From contig CAAELX010000037.1 of NCBI GenBank assembly GCA_900756925.1, positions 1 to 64,000 of the forward strand: 64,000 bases of DNA, given 5' to 3'. Made by a program: the position numbers and the translations under genes. A model generated the notes under the pieces. The model saw only the letters and a list, made by a program, of their open reading frames with translations. It did no database searches and was not told where the DNA came from. Source of the stretch: an uncultured Roseburia sp. (GTDB taxonomy: Bacteria > Bacillota > Clostridia > Lachnospirales > Lachnospiraceae). Each line of letters opens with the position of its first letter. Positions within the stretch are counted from its first letter, which is position 1. Below, one piece after another: positions 17,389-24,892 of this stretch.

Positions 17389-19866
17389 TTACTCTGCTTT
17401 AATCTTCACGCTACAGGTCTTATCCCCAGCCATAAACGTTACCGTGATCACACCTTCTCCGGTCGCTCTGACACCGGCACGGATACGTCCTTCGTAAGTC
17501 ATAGCCTCGGTATCATAGAAGTTCTCTTCGCTGACAGGTGCAGCACTGCCGTAGCCAATGATCTCGCCCGGTCCCTCTACAGAAACAGCAACCTTCAACG
17601 GTTCATCTGTATTGAGAAGGCCTTCCTGGTCAACAACGGAGACATCCACATATCCGATATCGGTGCGGTCTGCCGGAAGAACGGCATTCTCATCCACACC
17701 GGCGGTTGTCTTGACGGTTGCGGCAAGCTTCACATCATCACCTGCTGTGACAAGGACATCACGTCCGATTTCTACGCTGTCTTTGTAAGCAACAGCCTCT
17801 ACCTGTCCAGGTTCATAGATCGTGTCAAAGACAGCCATATACTTGTGCGGATCGCCGGTTGGCTTTCTGCCGACGGATTTGCCGTTTACGAGAAGCTCAA
17901 TTTCGTCTGCGGCTGCGTATACTTCTACGACAATTCCCTTGCCGATATAATCTTTATGGTTCCAGCTTCTGTATGCATCTGAGAAGCACCACTGGGAACC
18001 ATGTTTTTCCTCGCCGTAATGTACCGGTGGCTGTACTGCAATATATGGTGCAGTGCGGAGGCCCCAGATCATCTCACGCCAGTAAGTAACAGGCCTTCTG
18101 TCGCCGATCAGGTTGACATCGCCACAGTAAGCAGCTTTCCATGGATATGGGGAATACATGGCTCCCATGGGATTTGCCGGGTCATCTCCATATACATATC
18201 CACCGATACCGTTCTCGCCAAGGTAATCCCATGCGGTCCAGTCGAAATCGCCGATCACATAAGAGAGCTTCTCAACGGCTTCCCAGTTCTTGTCAAGATC
18301 TGGTGGATTTGTCTCAGATCCGACAAGGATGCGGTTCGGATGCTCCGTTCCTTCCGGCTCATATCTGCCGAGTGCATAGTTATAACCTACAATATCAACC
18401 TGTGCGGCAGCTTCTTCGGTGAGCTTGGCAAGCATCGGGCTCTCCATAAGCTGTGCCATCATATCGCCCATGCTGCTCATCATGGAGTTGATCTCGCCGG
18501 TCTGTTCGCCGGCTTCCGGCTGATTCTGTGCACCGGCAGCCATCTGTGCAAGCATATCCATACCGGCAAGTAACAGATTCATGGAGTTGGTCACATATCT
18601 GGTCGGATCAAGCTCACGGATGCGGTCTGCAATCTTTTTGCCCCAGCCGGAATCAATGCTGTTGCCAACTTCCGGGATTTCGTTTCCGATGGAGTACATA
18701 ATGACGCAAGGGTGGTTCTTATCTTTTCTTACGAGGTTTGCAATGTCGTGCTCCCACCACTCAGCCATATGCATGCCGTAGTCGTAAGCAACCTTGGTGG
18801 AAGTCCATACGTCTGCGTACTCATCCATCACATACATACCATATTTGTCGCAGGCTGCCAGAAGCTTTCTGCTCATTGGATAATGAGAGCTTCGGATCGC
18901 ATTGAAGCCAGCGCTCTTTAATGTCTTTACCCGTTCCTCTGCGGTGAGGGTGAATTCTCTGGTTCCGATTACACCGTTGTCATGGTGGATGCAGCCGCCG
19001 CGGAGCTTAACGGTCTTACCGTTGATGCGGAGTCCATTGACTGGGTCAAGCTGCATTTTGCGGATACCGAATGTTCCGGTCTCGGAGTCAAGCACAGCTT
19101 CATCTGCTGCGACAGATACTTCGTAATGATAAAGATTTGGGCTCTCAGCGTCCCAGAGAGCCGGATTCTTTACAAAAATCCTGAGCTTATAAGTGTTCGT
19201 GACGTTTCCGCGGATCGTGACAGGCATGCTGCCTTCTGCGACGGCATTTCCATCAGCGTCTGTGATCTTTGCGGTGAGAACAAATTGTTTCATCGTTCCG
19301 TTGTTGTTGGAAACCTCTGTGCAGACTGCAATCTCAGCTATGCCATCATCGACATTTTCTGTCTTTACAAAGACACCATCCGGTGCAATATGAAGTGGGT
19401 CTGTGATCATCAGGTTGACATCACGGTAAATACCGCCGCCAGTGTACCAACGTCCGCTTGGGACGCCGTCTTTTACGACAACTTTTACCGTGTTCGGCTG
19501 CCCGATTTTCACGTAATCTGTGATATCCAGATAGAAATTACTGTAGCCATATGCACATTTTCCGGCAAAAGCACCGTTCACATAGACGAAAGAGTTCTGA
19601 TATACCGCCTCAAATTCCAACCAGATGCGTTTGCCAGCTGCACTCTCGTCCAGATTCAAAGTGGTCTTGTACTCCATGTCTATTTCATGGAAAAATCCAT
19701 TGCCAGGACCGTTAGGTTCGTTTGGGTCACGCGGAATCTCAACCAGATAGTCATGTGGAAGTGTGACTGGTTTCGGTGGGGTGACTGGTCCGCCGAGCAG
19801 GGCGGTCAGTGAACTGGCATCAGCAGGATTCACAGTCCATCCCTGGTTAAAAAGCTGTTTCTTCAT
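17389..19866 (-). CDS. GH2 family beta-galactosidase/glycosidase
   Basis: An 825-aa cytosolic GH2 enzyme. It has an N-terminal sugar-binding jelly roll (LPHDYLVEIPRDP, FEAVYQNSFVYVNG, GRWYTGGGIYRDV), an immunoglobulin-like domain, a TIM barrel with acid/base Glu396 in IGNEIPE and probable nucleophile Glu518 in VGSETNPP, and C-terminal beta domains. Between the two catalytic residues there is a Met/Gly/Gln-rich insertion (about residues 435-480) absent from short homologs. The likely reaction is hydrolysis of beta-galactosides; beta-glucuronides or mannosides cannot be excluded. It is divergent from an AraC regulator, presumably its activator. Confidence 0.87.
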   Translation of the reverse strand: MKKQLFNQGWTVNPADASSLTALLGGPVTPPKPVTLPHDYLVEIPRDPNEPNGPGNGFFHEIDMEYKTTLNLDESAAGKRIWLEFEAVYQNSFVYVNGAFAGKCAYGYSNFYLDITDYVKIGQPNTVKVVVKDGVPSGRWYTGGGIYRDVNLMITDPLHIAPDGVFVKTENVDDGIAEIAVCTEVSNNNGTMKQFVLTAKITDADGNAVAEGSMPVTIRGNVTNTYKLRIFVKNPALWDAESPNLYHYEVSVAADEAVLDSETGTFGIRKMQLDPVNGLRINGKTVKLRGGCIHHDNGVIGTREFTLTAEERVKTLKSAGFNAIRSSHYPMSRKLLAACDKYGMYVMDEYADVWTSTKVAYDYGMHMAEWWEHDIANLVRKDKNHPCVIMYSIGNEIPEVGNSIDSGWGKKIADRIRELDPTRYVTNSMNLLLAGMDMLAQMAAGAQNQPEAGEQTGEINSMMSSMGDMMAQLMESPMLAKLTEEAAAQVDIVGYNYALGRYEPEGTEHPNRILVGSETNPPDLDKNWEAVEKLSYVIGDFDWTAWDYLGENGIGGYVYGDDPANPMGAMYSPYPWKAAYCGDVNLIGDRRPVTYWREMIWGLRTAPYIAVQPPVHYGEEKHGSQWCFSDAYRSWNHKDYIGKGIVVEVYAAADEIELLVNGKSVGRKPTGDPHKYMAVFDTIYEPGQVEAVAYKDSVEIGRDVLVTAGDDVKLAATVKTTAGVDENAVLPADRTDIGYVDVSVVDQEGLLNTDEPLKVAVSVEGPGEIIGYGSAAPVSEENFYDTEAMTYEGRIRAGVRATGEGVITVTFMAGDKTCSVKIKAE

Positions 19867-19900
19867 AATGTTATTGCTCCTTTCTTGCCGTCTCCTTGTT

Positions 19901-20021
19901 GAAAACGATACAGCGAAAACTTTAGGGGGAAAGTTTTTCTACCTGTTTTTATTGTATAATAGCGAAATGCGATATAAAATATCGATATCAATAGATGTTC
20001 ACTTGAATTTATATCGTTTTC
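19901..20021. promoter_or_regulatory. Intergenic control region, GH2 / AraC
   Basis: The divergent spacer holds GAAAACGATA (19901-19910) and its exact complement TATCGTTTTC (20012-20021). A perfect palindrome, CGATATAAAATATCG (19970-19984), runs into ATATCGATAT (19979-19988). Repeated CGATA/TATCG cores suggest binding sites for the adjacent AraC regulator. A TATAAT at 19955-19960 could be the araC -10 box. Binding is inferred. Confidence 0.55.
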
Positions 20022-20040
20022 GAGAAAGGGGATTGGGAAA

Positions 20041-21105
20041 ATGTTTTTTGTGTCGAATATGCCGACAATGAAAACGGATACAGGAAAAACAGTGGAAAGC
20101 AGTTTTCAGGAGCTTGGCAGGGCAAATGCCTATGAGATGGAGGGACCTGTTGAAGTATTGCAGATCAGAACCCCGGCAGACAGAAGCTCAGAGGAGGCCA
20201 TTTTGTTTGAAAGCAATGTGCTTGGCTCTTTTTATACATCCATTCCTACACCGGAGTGGGCAGATAGGATAAAAAGATTCAGCCTGGAAAACAGAAATAG
20301 TCTGCACACGCATGAATACTATGAGTTTATGTTTGTCATTGACGGGGAAATTTACCAGAATATCGAGCATAACAGGCATTATTATCCGGCTGGCGGCTGT
20401 TGTCTGGTGGATCCGTATGTACTGCACTCGGAAGAGTATGACACGGAATGCAGGGTGCTTTTTTTTAAAGTGAGCCGGGAATTCATGGAGCAGGTCTTAG
20501 GTTTCCCGAGGTATTTTTTGTCGGAGAAAAACCGAACGGCCGAGAGGCTGCGGGAATATCTCGGGTCGGACCGCCATTTCATAGATTTCATCCCGGCAAA
20601 CGGATACGAATGGATTCGAAACCACATCCATCGGCTTTTTGAAAAAATGCTTTACGAGCTGTCAGCACCATCTGAAAATATAACACTTACACTGGCGATG
20701 TACACTGGGCAGCTTCTGATGGAGTTGTTTGATGAGGTGAAATTTAGCAACACCCCGGCCACATCTGGCAGGCAGGGGGATCAGGAACTTTTTTACCGGA
20801 TCAGGGACTATATGACAGCGGTAGAGGAGAAGGTCACGCGGTCAGACTTAGAAGCACATTTTAACTATTCCGGGGACAATCTGTACAAGATCATTAAGAA
20901 TTACACAGGGCTTAGCATCCACGACTACGGCGCTTACCTTTGCATGAAGAGGGCGGCGGAGCTTTTGGTATCGAGTGACCGGAACATTAATGAGATTGCG
21001 GAGGCTGTGGGCTTCCATAATTTTACGCAGTTCTATAAGGAATTTAAGAAACAATACCACATGACGCCGAAGGAGTACCGGAGGTGGAGCGGACAGAAGG
21101 ATTAG
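20041..21105 (+). CDS. AraC family transcriptional regulator
   Basis: A 354-aa regulator with an N-terminal cupin-like sensor (LHTHEYYEFMFVIDGEIYQN, PAGGCCLVDPYVLHS) and a C-terminal double helix-turn-helix (KRAAELLVSSDRNINEIAEA, then FTQFYKEFKKQYHMTPKEYR). Such proteins usually activate a neighbouring sugar-utilisation gene on binding a sugar. Its divergence from the GH2 gene points to that enzyme as target. GGGGATTGGG precedes the ATG; an ATG nine codons later is also possible. Confidence 0.9.
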   Translation: MFFVSNMPTMKTDTGKTVESSFQELGRANAYEMEGPVEVLQIRTPADRSSEEAILFESNVLGSFYTSIPTPEWADRIKRFSLENRNSLHTHEYYEFMFVIDGEIYQNIEHNRHYYPAGGCCLVDPYVLHSEEYDTECRVLFFKVSREFMEQVLGFPRYFLSEKNRTAERLREYLGSDRHFIDFIPANGYEWIRNHIHRLFEKMLYELSAPSENITLTLAMYTGQLLMELFDEVKFSNTPATSGRQGDQELFYRIRDYMTAVEEKVTRSDLEAHFNYSGDNLYKIIKNYTGLSIHDYGAYLCMKRAAELLVSSDRNINEIAEAVGFHNFTQFYKEFKKQYHMTPKEYRRWSGQKD

Positions 21106-21235
21106 ACACACATCAGAAAGTGACAGGCACACAATATCGGGAAAATGGTTCTTTCAGACAGTTGAAAAAGAAGGAGATCCTATATATAATGAAGCAATAA
21201 GCAGTGAGAAATAAAATGCAGAACAGGAAGAAGTT

Positions 21236-21427
21236 ATGGAAAAAAGAGTATACGAAGTAGGTGACATCGTAAAACTGAAAAAACAGCATCCGTGCGGCAG
21301 CTGTGAGTGGGAGATTCTCCGGGTGGGAGCGGATTTTCGGTTGAAGTGCACGGGCTGCGGGCACCAGATTATGATCGCAAGGAAGCTTGTGGAAAAAAAT
21401 ACAAAAGAAATTCGAAAAAAAGCTTGA
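21236..21427 (+). CDS. DUF951 domain-containing protein
   Basis: A 63-aa protein of the DUF951 family, widespread in Firmicutes and often near rpsF. It begins with YEVGDIVKLKKQHPCGSCEW and has a second pair of cysteines in KCTGCGHQI, suggesting a small zinc ribbon on an SH3-like beta fold. A nucleic-acid role is plausible but unproven. The rpsF promoter overlaps its 3' end. Confidence 0.88.
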   Translation: MEKRVYEVGDIVKLKKQHPCGSCEWEILRVGADFRLKCTGCGHQIMIARKLVEKNTKEIRKKA

Positions 21428-21452
21428 AATCATGCGAAAACCGTGGTATAGT
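21424..21452 (+). promoter_or_regulatory. Promoter of rpsF-ssb-rpsR
   Basis: TTGAAA (21424-21429), a 17-nt spacer and TATAGT (21447-21452). The predicted start leaves a ~70-nt leader before rpsF. Such leaders often bind the S6:S18 complex for feedback; that element was not confirmed here. Confidence 0.8.
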
Positions 21453-21528
21453 AGATGCTCGTGATAATCTATTATTCCTTGCTCATTCAATGAAAGGATG
21501 GGCCAGAGACCAAAAGGAGGAAATTCGC

Positions 21529-21819
21529 ATGAATAAATATGAGTTAGCACTCGTTGTTAGTGCAAAGATCGAAGATGATGCGAGAACAGCTACAGTAGAG
21601 AAGGCAAAAGATTACATCGTACGTGCCGGCGGTACTGTAACAGAAGTTGAAGACTGGGGAAAGAAGAAATTAGCTTATGACATTCAGAAGATGAGCGAAG
21701 GTTATTTCTACTTCATTCAGTTCGATGCAGAAGCTACAGCTCCAGCAGCTATTGAGCAGGATGTTCGTATCATGGACAACGTTCTTCGTTTCTTATGCGT
21801 TAGAAAAGACGAGGCATAG
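21529..21819 (+). CDS. rpsF: 30S ribosomal protein S6
   Basis: A 96-aa protein of the small subunit platform that pairs with S18. It matches S6 throughout: MNKYELALVVSAKI, GGTVTEVEDWGKKKLAYDIQ, and VRIMDNVLRFLCVR. A longer frame beginning at 21307 overlaps DUF951 and is rejected, because AAAGGAGG sits 7 nt before this ATG. First gene of the conserved rpsF-ssb-rpsR operon. Confidence 0.97.
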   Translation: MNKYELALVVSAKIEDDARTATVEKAKDYIVRAGGTVTEVEDWGKKKLAYDIQKMSEGYFYFIQFDAEATAPAAIEQDVRIMDNVLRFLCVRKDEA

Positions 21820-21871
21820 AGAGAATCAGATGGCGTAGTGGCCGCTGGTCATAGAAGAGAGGACATCGTAT

Positions 21872-22321
21872 ATGAATAAAGTTATTCTTATGGGACGATT
21901 AACCAGAGATGCAGAGGTTCGTTACTCACAGGGTGAGAACTCCACTGCAATCGCAAGATTTTCACTTGCAGTAGACCGCCGTTTCCGTCGTGACGGGGAT
22001 GAGCAGAATACAGATTTCATCAACTGTGTTGCCTTCGGTAAGACAGCTGAGTTTCTGGAGAGATTCGGACGTAAGGGAACAAAATTTGTTTTAGAAGGTC
22101 GTATTCAGACAGGAAGCTATACCAATAAGGATGGACAGCGTGTGTATACAACAGACGTTGTGACAGAGAATATTGAGTTTGCTGAGAGTAAGAACAGTGC
22201 CGGTGGCGATAATAGCAATTCCGGTTACACTCCTTCTAACAGACCGTCACCTGGCAGTGCGGCAGGCGATGGCTTCATGAATATTCCGGATGGAATTGAT
22301 GAAGAGTTACCATTTAACTAA
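21872..22321 (+). CDS. ssb: Single-stranded DNA-binding protein
   Basis: A 149-aa SSB with an N-terminal OB fold (MNKVILMGRLTRDAEVRYSQ, INCVAFGKTAEFLERF, VLEGRIQTGSYTNKDGQR), a flexible Ser/Gly/Asn-rich linker and the acidic tip DEELPF that recruits repair and replication proteins. Its place between rpsF and rpsR is conserved in Firmicutes. Confidence 0.97.
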   Translation: MNKVILMGRLTRDAEVRYSQGENSTAIARFSLAVDRRFRRDGDEQNTDFINCVAFGKTAEFLERFGRKGTKFVLEGRIQTGSYTNKDGQRVYTTDVVTENIEFAESKNSAGGDNSNSGYTPSNRPSPGSAAGDGFMNIPDGIDEELPFN

Positions 22322-22343
22322 ACCTAACAGGAGGTAATTAATC

Positions 22344-22607
22344 ATGGCTTTCAATAAAGCAGCAGATAGAGAAGGCGCTCCAATGAAGAGACGTCCAATG
22401 CATAGAAGAAAAAAAGTTTGTGTATTCTGTGGTAAAGACAACGTAATTGACTACAAAGATACAAACAAATTAAAGAGATACATCTCTGAGAGAGGAAAGA
22501 TCCTTCCTCGCAGAATCACAGGAAACTGTGCAAAACATCAGAGAGCTCTTACAGTAGCAATCAAGAGAGCACGTCACGTTGCTCTTATGCCATACGTTTG
22601 CGAATAA
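22344..22607 (+). CDS. rpsR: 30S ribosomal protein S18
   Basis: An 87-aa S18: [39 protein letters not shown], and a basic C-terminus. CxxC and later Cys residues suggest the zinc-binding (C+) type. AGGAGG lies 9 nt before the ATG. Last gene of the operon. Confidence 0.97.
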   Translation: MAFNKAADREGAPMKRRPMHRRKKVCVFCGKDNVIDYKDTNKLKRYISERGKILPRRITGNCAKHQRALTVAIKRARHVALMPYVCE

Positions 22608-22625
22608 GATTTTTAGGAGCAGATT

Positions 22626-22661
22626 AAGACCAGTTATCTTCGGATAGCTGGTCTTTTTTTT
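22626..22661 (+). terminator. Terminator of rpsF-ssb-rpsR
   Basis: AAGACCAGTTATC, a TTCG tetraloop, and GATAGCTGGTCTT followed by eight T. Confidence 0.95.
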
Positions 22662-22860
22662 ATTCATAGGAAAATACATCCTATGAATGAAAAACGCTCC
22701 GCGAGGGTCGCACTGTAGCGGCGATGTATTATGCCGCAAAAGCGACCCGCCGCAGGTGTGGGAATCCTGCTTACAGGATTCTTTCTTCTGTTGTAAGGAA
22801 TACTTGCCGGTACGTTTCAGCAGCGGGCAGAATTTACCCGGGGAGAAAAATTCTCTCTGG
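22662..22860. repeat. Cluster of inverted repeats after rpsR
   Basis: This 200-nt noncoding stretch holds several hairpins. ATTCATAGGA/TCCTATGAAT (22662-22671 with 22679-22688). GGGTCGC/GCGACCC (22705-22711 with 22742-22748) encloses GCGGC/GCCGC (22718-22722 with 22733-22737). GAATCCTG/CAGGATTC (22762-22769 with 22774-22781). A small GAGA/TCTC hairpin lies near 22842-22856. No convincing reading frame is present. It may be an intergenic repeat element or a structured RNA. Confidence 0.55.
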
Positions 22861-22914
22861 ATCATTGTGAGAGATGCATAAAAAGAAAATGTATTTTTGT
22901 GAACAATTCACGTA

Positions 22915-22977
22915 TTGACATGTGTATATGTGTCATGCATAATCAGCTTATAAAGCCACGGTAACGTACACGTGAAC
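22915..22977 (+). promoter_or_regulatory. Promoter and possible LacI operator for the rhodanese-LacI-GH3 cluster
   Basis: TTGACA (22915-22920), a 17-nt spacer and CATAAT (22938-22943) form a good promoter. Downstream, GTACACGTGAAC (22966-22977) is a near-palindrome around a central CG, as in LacI-family operators. It sits shortly after the expected start site, suited to autorepression by the LacI protein at 23740. The operator is inferred. Confidence 0.6.
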
Positions 22978-23022
22978 GAACACAACAGATTTCAGAAATA
23001 GGAAAGGATCAGTTTTTGAAAA

Positions 23023-23733
23023 ATGAATGTGGAAGAATTTAACAGAAAGTATGAAGGATTTTACCCGGTGCTCCATAATGGATTATACCGGGAGACCGGC
23101 AGCCAGAACCATTTCCTGGCAGGAATGGATAAGGATGGTTATCCGCATCTCTTCTGGTCACTCACGGGAAGTGAGTGGGAGGAGAAGAAGCTTCTGATCC
23201 GCTCGAATTTTGGAAGTGTGAGGAGACCGGAATCTGAAATGATAGAGATATTAGAAGAACCGGATGAGGGGCAGATTTACCTCGTCTGTGCAGCAGGAGA
23301 GATTGTCATCCTGCCGGATTGCCCGAAGTGCATCACGATGAAATGGGTCAGGTTAGAGCAGGGCGTATCGATTGTGGGGGCAGCATTGTCGGGAATGTCA
23401 GGTGACACTTCCGTAGAAGAAGGGGAAGAGCGCCGGCTGATTCTGAATTTGAGCGATGGGAGCAGAAGGGAGCTGCCGTTATCTTTTTTTCGGCAGTACA
23501 GAGTTGCATTTTCTTTTGCAAGGAAACTGCAGGAGGCAGGTGCTGAACTGATTGATGTTGATGAGACAGAGGATGTCGAGGAGCTTCTGTCTGATAAGGA
23601 TAAGAATCATTGCCTGATTTTTCTGTGCCGGACAGGACGAAGGGCGGATGAGGCAGCGGAATATGCCAGAAATCACGGCTTTCGGCGAGCGTATTCCGCT
23701 GGTGGCAGGGAAGAATGGGCGCATGTGGAGTGA
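23023..23733 (+). CDS. Uncharacterised protein with C-terminal rhodanese-like domain
   Basis: A 236-aa cytosolic protein. Residues 1-~165 (for example HNGLYRETGSQNHFLAGMDK, EEKKLLIRSNFGSV) match no family I know. Residues ~180-236 resemble the second half of a rhodanese domain: IDVDETEDVEELL, then CRTGRRADEAAEYARNHGF with the active-site Cys202, then YSAGG. The first half of a rhodanese fold is missing or very divergent, so sulfurtransfer is doubtful. The next gene, a LacI regulator, starts 6 nt after its stop, and a promoter lies upstream, so it is the first gene of a sugar-linked operon. Confidence 0.7.
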   Translation: MNVEEFNRKYEGFYPVLHNGLYRETGSQNHFLAGMDKDGYPHLFWSLTGSEWEEKKLLIRSNFGSVRRPESEMIEILEEPDEGQIYLVCAAGEIVILPDCPKCITMKWVRLEQGVSIVGAALSGMSGDTSVEEGEERRLILNLSDGSRRELPLSFFRQYRVAFSFARKLQEAGAELIDVDETEDVEELLSDKDKNHCLIFLCRTGRRADEAAEYARNHGFRRAYSAGGREEWAHVE

Positions 23734-23739
23734 TAGAAT

Positions 23740-24816
23740 ATGGCAACGATAAAACAGATTGCAAAGCTTGCAGGAGTGTCAATCGGAACGGTTGACCGGG
23801 TTTTGCATGAGCGAGGGGGATTGGACCCGAATACAAAAGCCAGAGTACAGGCAGCGATAAAGGAACTTGGGTATGTACCCAATCAGACGGCACAGAGTCT
23901 GGCAGTCTACAAGAAGAGGCTGCACATCCTGTACATTATCATAGAATCACCGGTCGCTCCTTTTTTTCATGTAGTCAATAAAGCGATCCGCCGGAAGGCA
24001 GACAGCCTAAATCAGGCGGGTGTCAGGGTGACACTGGTGAATATAATGGATTTGCTTGGAGCGGTCAGTGTGGACGGAGGGCAGAGGTCAGAAACAGCAG
24101 TTGAGCTGATGCAGGATCAGTTCCTTCAACTGTTAGGTGATGTGAATGCAGTGGTCTACCCGAATGTGGCGTATTCGCTGGGAGAATGGGGGACTGAGAT
24201 TTTCAAACAGAGAAATCTTCCATGGATCTGTTACAACTCGGGAAGTGAGGATGAGGGAATGCTCGCCTTTGTAGGCGCGGATTATGAGAAAAGCGGCCGT
24301 ATTGCAATGGGGCTTACCGCACTTCTGGCAGGAATACATGCGAATGTACTTGTACTCTCAATCGGGATAGACTGCACGGAATCTTATATGAAGCGTATGC
24401 AGGGCTATTGCAGAGAAGGCAAGCAAAAATATCCGGGCATCCGGATCGCAGACATCCTGGAAATTCCGATTGAAAGTGAAAAACAGGAGGAGATACTTAA
24501 GAATACATTTGAAGCCCATCCGGAAATTGACATGGTCTATATTATAAATCCGGCAGATTATGCAATTTGTGACAGAATCCGGAATCTGGAGAGATCCGGA
24601 TGCGTGAGGAACAATATTCCGGTTATCACCTATGACCTGACAGAGGAATCCGCAGAACGGTTGAAAAATGGCAGCATCACGGCTGTGGTGACCCAGCAGC
24701 CGGAGATGCAGGGGGAACTGGCATTAGACCTTATGTATAAATATCTTGTTTTCGGGGAGATCCCGGAGAAGGTATATTATACCAAACAGGAAATCTATAT
24801 TGAACAGAATGTGTAA
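23740..24816 (+). CDS. LacI family transcriptional regulator
   Basis: A 358-aa repressor. The N-terminal helix-turn-helix and hinge are ATIKQIAKLAGVSIGTVDRV with RVQAAIKELGYVPNQTAQSL. The effector domain resembles sugar-binding proteins of the ribose/xylose type (IVAFVGADYEKSGRIAMGL-like segment, DMVYIINPADYAICDRI). It lies between the rhodanese-tailed gene (6 nt) and a GH3 gene (76 nt), which it probably controls in response to the released sugar. Confidence 0.92.
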   Translation: MATIKQIAKLAGVSIGTVDRVLHERGGLDPNTKARVQAAIKELGYVPNQTAQSLAVYKKRLHILYIIIESPVAPFFHVVNKAIRRKADSLNQAGVRVTLVNIMDLLGAVSVDGGQRSETAVELMQDQFLQLLGDVNAVVYPNVAYSLGEWGTEIFKQRNLPWICYNSGSEDEGMLAFVGADYEKSGRIAMGLTALLAGIHANVLVLSIGIDCTESYMKRMQGYCREGKQKYPGIRIADILEIPIESEKQEEILKNTFEAHPEIDMVYIINPADYAICDRIRNLERSGCVRNNIPVITYDLTEESAERLKNGSITAVVTQQPEMQGELALDLMYKYLVFGEIPEKVYYTKQEIYIEQNV

Positions 24817-24892
24817 ATGGTAACAATGATTCTGCAAAAATGGGGAGCAGAAGAAGTTATAAATAATGTATTAAGAAAGAGGAGGACATGTA

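Noticed and set aside
18001..18573. Plus-strand open frame inside the GH2 gene
   Set aside because: Antisense shadow of a conserved enzyme; no ribosome binding site.
19899..19912. Catabolite-responsive element (cre) in the GH2/AraC spacer
   Set aside because: TTGAAAACGATACA matches the left half of the cre consensus but not the right half, and its core recurs as an inverted copy that fits a local regulator better.
21453..21528. S6:S18-binding leader RNA upstream of rpsF
   Set aside because: Expected from other bacteria, but I could not identify its characteristic bulged stem by eye, so it is not listed as a feature.
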